Below are positions 36,001-47,711 of a stretch of 64,000 nucleotides of DNA, one piece after another; within the stretch, counting starts at the first letter, position 1; each line of letters begins with the position of its first letter. Origin of the DNA: Takakia lepidozioides (taxonomy: Eukaryota; Streptophyta; Takakiopsida; Takakiales; Takakiaceae); NCBI GenBank assembly GCA_030704615.1, contig CM060731.1, positions 78,784,756-78,848,755 of the forward strand, given 5' to 3'. Both the position numbers and the translations under genes were made by a program. The notes beneath the pieces are model-generated. The model was not told the origin of the DNA and searched no databases. It saw only the letters and a list, made by a program, of their open reading frames with translations.

Positions 36001-39000
36001 AGTTCAGGTAGCAGGCAGATGTAGCATGGCATACTGTAATATGGAAGGTGTAGATTGCGCACCAGACCTTAACTCCCTCATTCTTAGCCACAGCTTGTGG
36101 TAAAGCATCAGAATTTAGACCGCCAAGATTGTTATATTCGAGATTTCTGCACAGGGTCATTCAAAACCACCAGGAGTACTCTCAATATCGATCTTGGCAC
36201 CCTTAACTCTCTCTTCCGACCCATTTCCCTTGTGGAAAAGAAACAGACAGGCAGGGGAGACTGCAGTGATGATATTTAATACCTCTCAGACATTCACCTG
36301 ATGTGCACAGCACTTAGGTGAACTCAAGACCAGGTTCTGCAATGTGGAAACCAACAGAGAATGGCAAACAAAGGAAGTTTGGCAACTCCAACTGTAAGGA
36401 GGTGTCTGTATGCCAACCACGGTCCACAGCTGCAGATCTCTCAGAAACTGTAATTTAACCCATAATATAACACTTATCACCACCCGGAAGCTAATCATGT
36501 TCTTAAAATATGAGGGGAGAACATACACGACCAGTATACTCGCATTTGAGAAACTTGTCCCAGTTCCAAGAGAAGCTGGGATGCCATCAGTGAGCAGATT
36601 GTTCTCAAGCTCCCTGCAGAATACAGACTGAACATCCATTACAGCTTACACTTAAACCTTCTGATGACTTTGACTACACAATTCCGGTGACCACTTGTCT
36701 AAAGAAGTAATGCCTATGGATTCTGTGGGAACAGATCATCATGGCCTTGTTAAGCACCGTACTGACGTCAGAACTGAACTTGTAGCATGTGCAACTGTTT
36801 TAGAATGCTCACAAAGACAGTCCTCCATGGAGGAATGTGCCAATTGGATTCAAAGCATATGAAGTTAGAGCATCAGCTTCTCTCACACATGCATGACATT
36901 CAAAAACATGACTGCAATGTGTGAATGTGGCTCATTTCCATCCAGCCCCACCCAGGCATGGGTCCCTTGTTTGACGGGCAATGAATCCATTGGATTTTTC
37001 TTTATCTATTCCATCCAGCCTCAGTTGACCCAATCCCTTTATGCTGCAAAAACAATGAAGCTCAGCTTGGACATCCATAATTACCATTGACCAGAAGTCT
37101 TCTAAGTTTTGTGTGTGTCTCTAGTCTTTGATCACAAAAGAAAGGTAAGTATCATGATATATCTTCAAGCGTAGAAGAGTCTTTCACCAACAGGTGCTGA
37201 AAGAAGCGCGAAGAGACTTACAATGCCTGCAAGGAGTTCAGCTGGCCATAGCTTGTTGGAATGGATCCATTCAGTTGGTTGTAAGACAGATTGCTGGAGC
37301 ACCAAGCCATACACAAAGTCAATTATGAAATAGCTACTTTGATGCCATCATGTCTGTACACCAAGCCAGTCAACATACCTAACTAAGAAAATCATGGCTA
37401 GACTAGATGTGAAATATGGAAGACTTGGACCTCCCTCCGATTGCACATCAGAAGGCCAAACCAAGCCATGGACCAAGCATCAATCAGTCAAATGGGGGCT
37501 GGTCTCTCCACCAGCGCCACAAAGTTATGAACCACTGGTGGAAACACAATGTCACTTGATTTAAGAGCGTCTCTAGGTGACGACTAATTATTGCATGCTA
37601 TGCAGCAGGTGTTTTCACTTGTTTATTAACACAAGTACTTCTTACAAATCCTCTCTTGCAATGAAAGTGCAAGTTTAGCAGTTGTGGCACACGTAGGCAC
37701 TTGTGCCACACGGTCTTTTGGCTTCCATCTAAGTCATGAATTTTCTATTTTTCTATCACCCGTCAGAGATAGTTCCAAGACAAAGATGGGAAACTTGGTC
37801 CGGAGGCTGTAATGATCATATAAATGTGTGCTCGTGCTAAAAGGAAAGCTTCAAGCTTTCCCAATTTGTGCAGGACTGAACCCATCAACTATGTTAAAAA
37901 ACATGACAATGTAAGAGAACGCCTACAAAGCAATTTCTTATTTGATAGAATGTCAAGTATCCCTGAACAATATAGCTCTGCAGTTGTTTTCAACTCCAAG
38001 AGACTTGGAAAAAGACGTATTAATCTGATGTCAAAGGATGAAACAAGCTAGTCATTGGAGCATCAAAAGAAGAAAATTGCCATACATGGATAAGATTGTT
38101 GGTGGAACTTTGCTTGGTAGAAGACCACTGAGATTGTTATAGCTCAGATCTCTGCAGAAGATAGCAATAAGAAAAGCATTGTCACAAAAGAGGCCATTTA
38201 CATTTCAAGACTCAACGTCTATTACAATTGTGTGTGTCAAACCTGGTATACAAACAAAGGATAACTACTATCTATATGCTACACCTTTGGAAGCTTGCAC
38301 ATACTCCTGCTCTAAGAAAGAGAGGATATTTTGCCAAACAATTCATGGGACATACAAATATGTTAGGTTAAGTAGTCCATCAAGGTTTGGAATGGTGCCC
38401 TGCAAGTTGCAGCTCCTTAAGCTCCTGAACACAGCCATTGTCCACCCTAAGATCAGTGACAGCTCAATCATTGTGGGTATCAGGGTATTGTTCAAAAGAG
38501 TAGCCTACATTGTGCGCAGGTGTTCTGCACACGATTGATGCGCGCAGGCTCCAGGCCCTGGATGGGCAAGCAGCTACTTGGCAGGTGAGTTTGAATTCTT
38601 CCTAGTACAGTCCTTCAATAGTTATTTGCAGCTGTTGGTTGAAGCATCTTTCTTTCGGAGTCTTCAGCAATTCAAGTGATTCTGGGATTTATTTTCCCAT
38701 CAGACAGAGATGACAAGGAAGAAAATATGTCGAAGCATCATGTGATACTCACAGTGAAAGAAGCGAAGAACTCTGAACCCAGCTTGATGGAATCGTGGTC
38801 TCCAGTGGATTGTTGTCAAGCTGTCTGCATGGTCCAGTTGCACAAGGCATACATAAGAAAGGAAAAATCCCCGAATCACCTAGAAATTTTGTGGTGGAGC
38901 TTTTGCTCTCTGGGACAGAATGTCAGGAAACAGAACATGACGCGAGAATTTATGAAAGGAAATTGCTAACAGCCAACATCTCCAGATCTTCCTGTAATAG

Positions 39001-41633
39001 CCTGGAGAGCAATCCTTGTTTCATGGGTGAATTTAAGGAGGATTTGAGGGAACTCCTAAGATGAATGTGGTATAACCTTCACAAATTGCATGATCTTTGA
39101 GAAGTTTTGTCTTGATTCTAGATCTAGCAACACATACAAAAAAGATGTGGAAATAAAACCATACAATCATTATGCCAACATTCACAATGACGGACTGATG
39201 TGGAACTGTTGCGCATCTTTTTTAAATACTTTCTCAGAGAATTTGTCTCTTGTACATCCCCTCCCGATTCTGTCCACAGTTCAACTCTGATCTAGATAGT
39301 CACGAATGTTCAAGAATCGATTTGTATACGCTTTACAGATTAGAAAAGAAATAGATCTTCATGCTGCACAGTTGCATTACATTGATGTGGATTATGTTGA
39401 ATTTGAACTTTGAAACCCCAACTTACAAGGTTGTGAGCTTTGGGAGATTTTCAATAAGCTTGGGTGGAAGTGGACCACTTATGTTGTTATTGTCTAACAG
39501 TCTGCATATCACAACACACAGGTTCACATTACAACCAAGAACCTCACAATCCCACCACCAGTTCAAAACTCAAGCTGATTACAGTGAGCATGACAAACTA
39601 TTGTAGGTGGAAGAACATCATGCAAATTACCACTAGGAGATAGATTAAAGAGAAAAGACTCACATATGAAGAACACTGGAAAGACGGCCGAGCGAATCTG
39701 GAATCAGGCCATTCAGAGTATTGTTGGTCATGTGTCTGCATAGATGAAAAACTTTCAATTTAAAAGTTCAGATGGCCAATTGCATACTGGAGTCAACCAG
39801 AGAAACAGATGCACCCTGGTCTTTGTACAATGAGGGCTCTACAATTTAAGGCAAGGCTGATCAGATGTGTAACATATTTTTCCTTCCTCTGCATTGCAAA
39901 ATCCCGAAATCTTTCCTAAGATAGGAGCTTGCACCCTGTAAATTCAGACTCTAGAATGTACAAACTTTTGAGAACTTCAAATGACTGCAGAAAATAGACT
40001 TACAGATGCCTAACAGCAGTTAGATTGCCAAAACTGACTGGTATAGGCCCGGTTATATGGTTGACATCAATCTGAAGTCTCCGCAATTCCGACAAATAGC
40101 CGAGCTCTGGAGCAAGCTGCCCTGATAAGTTGTTGTTGTTCAACAATCTGTGTCAAAGCAAGAGTCCAACTGTTTAATAGTACATCTGGTTGAATGGGGG
40201 CGAAGTTAAAGGCAAGTAACACTTCAGACTACTCAATACATGGTTTTCCCAAGACTAGGATCGGATCTATAGATTATCATCGGATCTATAGATTGCAGCT
40301 GGTTCGAGAAACTCCATCAGTTCTCTTGTCCTCCTTCTCAGATCAACGTGTACAAGAAATCTCTCTTTCTGTAGCACCTCAGCAAAACGGAGAAAAAGCC
40401 ACAGAGCGGCGCAGAGCAGGCCAAAGGCCTTCCACAAGGCTGAGAAGTTCTCTCTTGTGGCCCTCTGTGGACGTGATAAAGGTTCTTTCATTGGGAGCCC
40501 CTTGTGGACAAACAATGTTTTCTCTTTTCTTTTCTCTCAAACTCTCATTCCCTGTGGCGTTGCTGTGAGCTGTGGCAATTTTGAAGAGACGAATGTACCC
40601 CGGGCTAAAACCCCAAAGCCAGCTCCGGGAAGCTTCACAATATCCCGGGGAAACGCCCTGAAGGGCACGTCACAGCCAGCGTTTGCAGCGGTCAAGAATT
40701 AATGAGCGCGTCTCTCTCTCTGTCTCAGATTGTCTCTACTGCATTGGTAGCCCTTCTAGCAGGGGTGCACCATTTGTACATTTGATGATCCTTTGGTTGA
40801 ATTGTTTCGATTCGGTTGGTTTAGTATCTGTTACACTTTCTTGTACTTGCCAAATGGGAGAGAGCAGCAGCTGCAATCTCCCGGAAGGAGTAGTTATGCT
40901 TACAGTTTTTGTAGTCGCTTCAAGTTGCCGTAGCTGGATGGAATGATTCCCTCTATTTGGTTGAACTTCAGATTTCTGCCACAAGACGGAACATTGATAC
41001 CTGTCAGTTCTTCTCGGTTTTAACCTTTTGTAACTGCAAGAGCATGATGGACATTGAGCATCTGAGGGGGAAAATGTACTCCTGAGTTAATGGCTGCACA
41101 CAAGTGTACCTACTGGATTGCAAGAGAAAGAGAGCTTATGGTATAAAAGAAAGCAGGATACAAGAACAAGCAGGCCAAAAACACTCTTCATTCTCCAACA
41201 TGGAGAGCCTCGTGAGAGTATGCTGCTAAGCATTCCTTGTAATGAAGACGTCAGCGAGGGATTAGCTGTCCCGGAATAGATAATAGTATTGATCATAGTA
41301 GGACTGGAAGTTTTTGTTAGGGCAGTAACTACGTGTAGAGAGAGAGAGAGAATGCGGAGCTTATTACGTCCACAAGACACAGGAGACTTGGCCTCTTTGT
41401 TACCAATTTTGTGGCTTCTTGTCCATATTCTCTAAGCTTCGCTGCTCAGGTGCTACGAGAAGTGGTTTTCACCATAGGTTGATCTGCGGTCTTTTTCCTG
41501 TCCTCTGAAAATTAAACCATCTGCTCTTAAGTTTGGCTGTTTGTCTGATTCAGAGATGGTGTTCCCTCTCACCCGCTAAGAGATTACAGATTGAGAGAGA
41601 AATGAAACGAAATGAAACGGTGCTTTGTAACGT

Positions 41634-41702
<69 letters not shown>

Positions 41703-43109
41703 TCAATGTTGGCCCGAAAATCTCACAGAATCTCCAGATATGTGAGATTTGCAACTTCAGGCGCCAAACGCCCCATCAACGAGAGATTGGTAAGACGCCT
41801 GCAGCACGAAACCTCAAGTCCTTCAAAACACTTTCACGTTAATACACCCCTCTGAAGGGAAGATCACATCTAGCCCCCATTACTCAGTACAAACTTTGTG
41901 CACGGTAGGATCCATCAGAACCAAGCTGACAGACTAGTGCCCATGCCTTGCTTTGCTTCAGGGTTGGGGATTTCGGTTGCCCACAAGATTGAAAGTATTG
42001 AAAGCATGCGGCAGACTGGATGCCTAATCCCCCGAGGCCCAGGCAACCATCTTCTGAAAAGTATTTAGTTCAGCACGTAATCCAATATTCAAACCAGGCT
42101 CGACATGCCCTGGGGTCAATAGGAAAATACATACAGCTCCGTGACATGAGACACCAAACTCGAATCCTCGTAGTTACATGTAACTCCTACCCAAGTAGGC
42201 TTGACGCAAGGATCGTCTCCTTTCCAATTCTGAAGGTGATTGTTGTCATCTATCAGACTGTCTTTGAATGCTTTGAGAGCTGCAGCTGCGGACAACACCA
42301 ATCAAATGAGAAGACTTGAGCAAGACTTTGAGATAAAATCCAGCTAGCCTGCCTGGCACAGAAGATGCTTGCAGTACTTAGGCTTCATCAACCAACTCTG
42401 GATCAAAATTCATGAATACATGTATGCTCGGGTGGTCTTCCATAATCATCATCACTGGCACATCTGGCCGGAGGGAATTGACATTTTCATGTCGTTCGCT
42501 CAACTGTACTGGGTGGAGTCCGAGTCCGTATAATGTTGTTGAATTACAGCCTGGCTTCCATTCGAGGGTTAACTTCTGAGAATCTTTTCCACTTCGCTGT
42601 ATTGGTAGCATATAGACTTGAAATCTTCTCTGATGGTCAGCTTAGAAAAACTGTTCTTCTAGGAACTGTTTTTGAATAGCTCGCATTCAAATGGACATGC
42701 CAGGATGTCACATTCCGTGCTGGCCACTGTAGATCACGCTTGAGAAGACTGGGAAAAATGGTGCAAACGAGCCTGTTCCGCAACTCACCGATTTTGCAAG
42801 ATTCCGGACGTGTATCCTGTAAGCTCGCGTCTTTCTTTCTCTAACATTCTCTAACTTAGGCGTGCAAAATCTGGCTCCGGTAAGTGCTTCGAACGAGTGC
42901 TCAGGAGTGCTCCATTTCATAACCAAGCTCCGGCCTTCTCCTTCAACTTTTCAAGGGTTTTCCTAAAGTTACAATTCAAAGAAACTAGGTAACAGGTAGT
43001 GAACAAACTTACTCTCAACCGCGTCTGAAGTGCCGTTTGAGAATCCACCAAGCAGTAGAATGGTGCATACGACCAGAAGGAGCAGCTGTGATGACTTGTG
43101 CCCAGCCAT
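30005..43109 (-). CDS. LRR receptor-like kinase, subfamily VIII-1 type, 20 exons
   Basis: Predicted 966 aa. Exons (minus): 43013-43109, 42135-42285, 41727-41798, 40904-40975, 40004-40147, 39664-39735, 39427-39501, 38753-38824, 38356-38424, 38086-38151, 37223-37294, 36527-36613, 36068-36146, 35301-35844, 35015-35170, 34593-34885, 31647-31698, 31209-31453, 30872-31006, 30005-30352. All have AG/GT borders and phases that close. The order is: signal peptide ([14 protein letters not shown]), LRRNT (FKDSL..NW..DPC...WVGVTC), LRR exons mostly of 72 bp (for example [17 protein letters not shown]), a Cys-containing juxtamembrane domain ([19 protein letters not shown]), a transmembrane helix ([14 protein letters not shown]), and the kinase. 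Kinase motifs are intact: [35 protein letters not shown]. It should be an active plasma-membrane Ser/Thr kinase; the ligand is unknown. A 2.9-kb intron splits the kinase domain and holds LINE copies. Confidence 0.93.
33030..34130 (-). mobile_element. 5'-truncated LINE, copy B, inside a receptor-kinase intron
   Basis: The minus strand encodes the last third of LINE ORF2: [47 protein letters not shown], then [21 protein letters not shown] and the LTLRQSLEP end. A 3' UTR with GAGCTTTCCGCGGACATTATAAAGC follows, then an ATTTC-rich tail at 33035-33055. The frame breaks at least twice. It is in the same orientation as the kinase gene, in the intron between exons 34593-34885 and 31647-31698. Confidence 0.8.
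34455..34560 (-). mobile_element. LINE 3' tail in the same receptor-kinase intron
   Basis: On the minus strand: TCCCATAAGCTATTTGAGC, CAGACGTTATAAAGTACC, then three ATTTC pentamers. Only the 3' UTR end remains. It starts about 33 bp inside the intron after the exon 34593-34885, very near the splice donor. Confidence 0.6.
35855..35892 (-). mobile_element. Minimal LINE tail
   Basis: On the plus strand the sequence AAGAAATTTTATAACGTCCACAG matches the reverse of the LINE 3' end (ATAACGTCCGCGG type). Only about 35 bases remain. It lies about 10 bp upstream of the acceptor of the exon ending at 35844. Confidence 0.35.
41600..41699 (-). repeat. LINE tail plus (GA)n microsatellite
   Basis: GAAATGAAACGAAATGAAAC and GGTGCTTTGTAACGTC (41600-41634) are the reversed LINE 3' end. 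They pass directly into about 32 GA repeats (41635-41699). Position: the intron after the LRRNT exon, 28 bp from the donor of the first LRR exon. Confidence 0.7.
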
Positions 43110-45399
43110 CAAAATTGTAGAAATTGTCCGTGAGCTGCTCAAGTCATCAGTGTCGAGATGAACAGATCCCCGAGTCTCTTTTGCCCGGCTGGTCTCTGAC
43201 AGTAGCACCTGCTTAGTCCCCATTGTGCATTTGAAATCCTCTTCGTTAAAGGTTCTTGCTTGCAATCTTAAGTAACACTATGCAACTATGGCCATCTTCC
43301 CTCGACCAGATCTGATCTACTTGAAACTTACTCTAGACACCGTCTGATCATAGTTTGTAGAAATCCTGAGAACATGTACATATATATAGCTTAAAGCTCG
43401 AGCTTGATCCTCATACTTAAAGGCCTAAACTCCATTCACGAGACTCTGGAGAGTTGAACTTAGAGGTCAGCTTCAATGGCCACATGATTCCAAACAGACT
43501 CCCACTTCCAAACGTTGGCCAACTCATTTCTTGGGTGTTCACCCAGATGACATTGCCGGGAGCACTCCCATATGTACTTGTGCATATGCTGCGTGTCTAC
43601 AGGTGTGAGAGAGAAATTCGAAAAGTTCTATATAACGTCCCGCGGAACTTAGTACCATGCCTGTACCATGTGTGATAGTTCTAAAGCGAGAGAGAGAAGA
43701 GACTAAGTGGAGACTCACTATTATCACAGAGCATTTTGTTGATATTTTGCCTCCTGGTGGGTCCCTGTCACCGTAGTCCTCGGACGGGGAATGCTACATA
43801 TAGTAGTTTGCATGAGATCAGGATTGACTTGCCGGGTTGGTGGGTTCACCATGTTTAGAGCAATTATGTCACTTGATCAACGGGGTTTATAAGTGTGAAG
43901 ACTTTGCTTAGGGTGACGTATCGGCACCATCATCGGCATTGTGTACACTCCCCATGATTTGATGGTGGAACAGTGTGATGGGCCTCTGTTAACTGAAGAA
44001 GTGAATCTTCTCCATCCCAGGAGCATTCCTTTTGTTGGGCTGGGCCCAAGAGTTTGGCGCCATAAATCGTGCCATGGAGGTAGCCATGTCATTTTCTTGT
44101 TCTTGGGCCCGGACCCTCGTGTAAACCGGCCGCTGAGTGAATGTAACTTAGAGCAAAAGAGGAGCGTGTTGTGAGTGAAGTCCAAGGCTTGAAGCTTGGT
44201 CATGGTGAGTATATAGAGTGAGATGCATTTTAATGGCAAATCACAACTTTCCACTCATGTTTGTAAACATCGGATATCCAAGTTTTGGGTCCCACAGAAT
44301 CCAGGGGTTTCTTCAACCACGTGGGCTGTGCATTTACATAATCCTTATTGAGGACTGCAAGGGCGTGTTGAGCGTTGAAAGAAAGCACCCCCATGCTGAT
44401 CTGGAAGCTCTTCCACTTGTAGAGTGACCAGCAGCCAGCAGCAGCAAAGATAGACCAAATTGTGCTCGCTAAACGACCCACAGATTGTAAACTGACTTCA
44501 AGACTAAAGAGAATTGAAGTAAGGTCTACAGTCTCGCCATCCAAGTACATATATACATTCATATACCGGAGTCATATGTGCTGACTTGTCACCTTCCTTA
44601 CTGGAGTAGCAAGTTCATATGGGTTATGGAGTCTGTGCAACTCACACTATCCAGCCAGTTTTGCATACTCGCCTCGTTGACTTTGTAAACCACCCTCCCT
44701 CCACCTATCCCTTATGCTCCGCCATACTACAGTGTCAGCACTGCGTCATTATTCCGCCTTTTTTGGCTCTCTCAGACACTTTGCATCATGTTGAAGTCAA
44801 CGGAGAAAATGTAGTCAACGACGGAGAAATAATTTGAGTTGAACCGGCCAGTAGTAGCCGCAATCCCAGCAGCAATCGGCTAAGTGGGTTGGGCAGTCGG
44901 TTGCTGCCCCTTAGTGGTAACTATACCCGGTCAATTTCCCAGATAATTTCTTTACAACCGGTAATATTCCTAATGATTTATTTTGCATTCAGCTATAAAT
45001 CCGGTCCTTATATATATCAACCTGTTGACAACGCAAGTGTCAAATGCACAACAATAAGTAAAATAAATAAATAAACACAACCAGTTTTAAGCAATTCAAA
45101 CAAGTGAAGAACATTGTATCCTTATAGAAGTTGGACCTGTCAATGCCTTCAAACCACATGGAGGCCAAGAATTGAACCCGCGTGGACAGGTGAGCTGTGA
45201 TAGCAGGCAGCGAGTGCAAGCAGGCGTGGGGCTGCGAGAGCAACGTCCAGACTTAGTAGGGTTTGCCCGCGGGCCGGGCCCGCCTTCTTGAGTTCAATAT
45301 TTTTTCACCTAAACGCCCTTCCTCGGATGTAACCCGGCCTGGCACATTGGATTTCTGCCATGTGGCGGACTTCGATGGCCATTTCCGTATTTTGGATGT
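43110..45399. other. Upstream region of the receptor kinase
   Basis: Promoter and 5' leader of the kinase, then unassigned sequence. A LINE-tail-like piece (AGTTCTATATAACGTCCCGC) is at about 43624. Open frames at 43877-44254 and elsewhere show no clear family. No TATA box could be assigned with confidence. Confidence 0.35.
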
Positions 45400-45475
45400 G
45401 GCTTGATTTTATTGCAAGCATGTGAGCTGACGGGTACGGCCCGCGAGGTACAGCCGGGAACCTCGCTCCGGCAGC
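45400..45475 (+). repeat. Left arm of an inverted repeat bounding the 9.2-kb repeat block
   Basis: The core TTGATTTTATTGCAAGC, then GTGAGCTGACGGGTA and TACAGCCGGGAA, recur inverted at about 54508-54582 with roughly 90% identity over about 75 bp. The C-rich repeats start just inside this arm, and a MULE transposase relic starts about 290 bp inside the other arm. The arms may be terminal or subterminal repeats of a large Mutator-like element. Similarity falls off outside them and I found no target duplication. Confidence 0.55.
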
Positions 45476-45479
45476 CTCG

Positions 45480-46654
45480 TCGGCGAGCTGGACGCCCCAT
45501 TTCAAATCATCCCCACCCCCCTCCGACCCCTCCGCCCCCTTGCCCCGCCCCCGCCCGCCCGTTGCTCCCTGCGCCCCCCTGACCCCCCCCCCCCCCCCGT
45601 GCCCGCCCGCCCGGGCAGTGCCGGAGTGATCCCTCACCCTCATCTCCAGCCACGTGGCGCTACCCCAAACCGTCGATCCCCTCCCCATCCATCCAACCTC
45701 AATTGAATGGATCACGGCCGGATGAAGGCCCATGACGCGCCCATCACCACGTGGCGCTCCGCCGTCGTCGATCCCCTCCTCCCATCCACGGCGCGCTCCC
45801 CCGAGACGTCGCGCTCCCCTCGACGCACCTTGATCCCCCTTCCAGACTAGGAGTGATCCCCCAACCCTAATCGCCCGCCACGTGCCGATCCCCTGCACAT
45901 CCATCCGACCTCACAAACAATGGATGTTGTGTGTCATCCGCCCCTCATCCCCCGCCATCCTCCCTCGCAAGGGACGGACGACGGCCGGATGAAGGCCCGA
46001 TGACACTGACAGGCCACATGCCGCTCCCCCCGCCGTCGATCCCTCTTCCCATCGATGGCCCGATCCCCCGACATGTCGCCCCCCCCCCCCCCTCGGTTGA
46101 TCCCCCATCCAATGCGGTGACTGATCCCCCTCCACCCATCGGATGGCACGTGGCGCTCCCCCCGCCACCGATCCCCTCTTCCCATCCACGGCGCGGTCCC
46201 TCGACACATCGCCGCTCCCCCCGACCTGGCTTGATCCCCACTCCGGACCAGGAGTGATCCCCCACCCCTAATCGTCCACCACGTGCTACTCCCCCGAACC
46301 GTCGATCCCCTGCTCATCCATCCAACCTCAAAACAATGGATATTCAGGGTCATCCGCCCCTCATCCCCCCGCCATCCTCCCGCGCAGTGGATGGACGACG
46401 GCCGGATGAAGGCCCCATGGCACGCCCACCGCCGTCGATCCCCTCATCCCATCGTAGCCGCGATCCCCCGCAACTGGGTTGATCCCCCGTCCAGGGTAGG
46501 AGTGATCCCCCACTCCCAATCGTGCGCCACGTGGTTCTCCTCGAACCGTCGATCCCCTGCGCATCAACAGCCACTGCCGTTCACAGTGACACGCCGCCAC
46601 GTCGCAATCCCCTCCGCCGTCGATCCCTCCAACGGTTAGAGGCCTGATCCCCCG
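45480..46654. repeat. C-rich, imperfectly repeated GATCCC block
   Basis: About 1.2 kb with dozens of GATCCC/GATCCCC motifs. A longer unit, starting GGAGTGATCCC and including CCACGTG and CGTCGATCCCCT, occurs at about 45625, 45848, 46250 and 46498 at irregular spacing. CGGACGACGGCCGGATGAAG recurs at about 45715, 45970 and 46390. Runs of 14 or more C occur near 45585 and 46078. The long open frames on both strands here come from the repeat and lack stops because of composition; I do not count them as genes. Confidence 0.7.
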
Positions 46655-47213
46655 TGTCGCGGCCCTTTGCCTTGAGGGCAAGGGGTCGGGACACAAGAGG
46701 GGCTGCCCCGTGGTGGGGGCAGTGGCAGCGATAGGTACGGGGGGCTGAAGCACCCTTGAGTGCCTTGGGCACTCAAGGAGGCGGAAGCGCTCACTAGGTG
46801 GAGCCCCGCACACCGGGTTGCGGTGGGGGTGGCTCCACAAGGGGTGGTGGTAGCTTAGCGGGACTTAGTGGGGGTGGCATAGGACTCACCATAGGGCGGA
46901 GACCTCGGGGTGGGAGTCGTGGGGAGTCTTGGGGCTCATCACGGTCCAATGGGGCCGTGGTGGGTGGGCCAAGACTCACCACGACTCATCACCGGGAGTT
47001 GAGGGTCTTTGTGGTGGTTCGCCATAAAATGGCATGGTTGTTTGTGAAACCCCCGCGGACAGTCACAGAAGTATATATAGGGAGTAGTAACCCCGAGAAC
47101 GGTGCAAGCCCGTTGGTGACCAAAAACTAGTGAGTAAGCGAGCGAGCCGGAAAGCGATCAAGGAGTGGGGAGCTATTCCGGACTGCCATCTACCAAAGGG
47201 AATTTCCACTAGG
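46655..47213 (+). repeat. Truncated LTR copy in inverted orientation
   Basis: It begins TGTCGCGGCCC and follows the same sequence as the LTR at 50905-51614 with about 90% identity, but on the opposite strand. It stops at about 47213 after CCACTAGG, missing the last 150 or so bases. In a normal element the two LTRs point the same way; here they face each other, so this is not the original 3' LTR. There is one internal indel near 47055. Confidence 0.8.
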
Positions 47214-47711
47214 TGCCGCTTTTGGCATCACCTTGAACAAGGGTTTACCTTGAACATTTTTTTGACTATGAAGATAACCTTGAACCAACCGTGCGCCCCA
47301 ATCACTACAATTGGGTCCGCCTTGGAATGCTGGCCTGAGGTACGGGAACACGCCGAAGCCGCACTACGACTTCGTCCCCAGGCTACACGATTATGTACAT
47401 GAATGGAAGCACATTTCCAAGTACGCAAGTTTCCTTGCCCCTTGGATGGGAGTCACCCGATTTCGGCACTGCGCAAACACACGATTAACCCAATTTACCT
47501 CTCCCACTTTTGTAAGCTAGCGTGCATTCTACACACTAGCCAATCATACCATGCATCACCATTCCACACAAAATAGGACACACAACATTTGGAAACCATT
47601 TCATTTATAACAAAATTTGTACAATACAAGTTTTTGCAATCGAATTCCTGGGCTAGCTAAGCCGGGCTAAGCATGCATTTCCTCCCCCACGCTCCAAGGT
47701 TGATGTCCCCA
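47214..47711. other. Unassigned segment between the inverted LTR and the chromodomain
   Basis: The purine-rich minus-strand GTGGGGGAGGAAATG (about 47676-47690) is a plausible polypurine tract. However, the sequence that follows, TGCATGCTTAGCCC, does not match the 5' LTR start TGTCGCGGCC. The segment therefore replaces the expected 3' LTR. No gene is seen. Confidence 0.45.

Noticed and set aside
40257-40290. Repeated CGGATCTATAGATT, considered as an element end
   Set aside because: It is only two adjacent copies of a short unit, with no inverted partner or target duplication.
43877-44254. 125-codon minus-strand frame with Trp- and Pro-rich blocks
   Set aside because: It looks faintly like retroelement-derived sequence, but I could not name a domain or find borders, so I left it unannotated.
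45305-46840. Several long open frames on both strands (up to about 199 codons)
   Set aside because: They overlap on opposite strands in C-rich repeat sequence, are Pro/Gly/Arg-rich, and exist only because such composition lacks stop codons.
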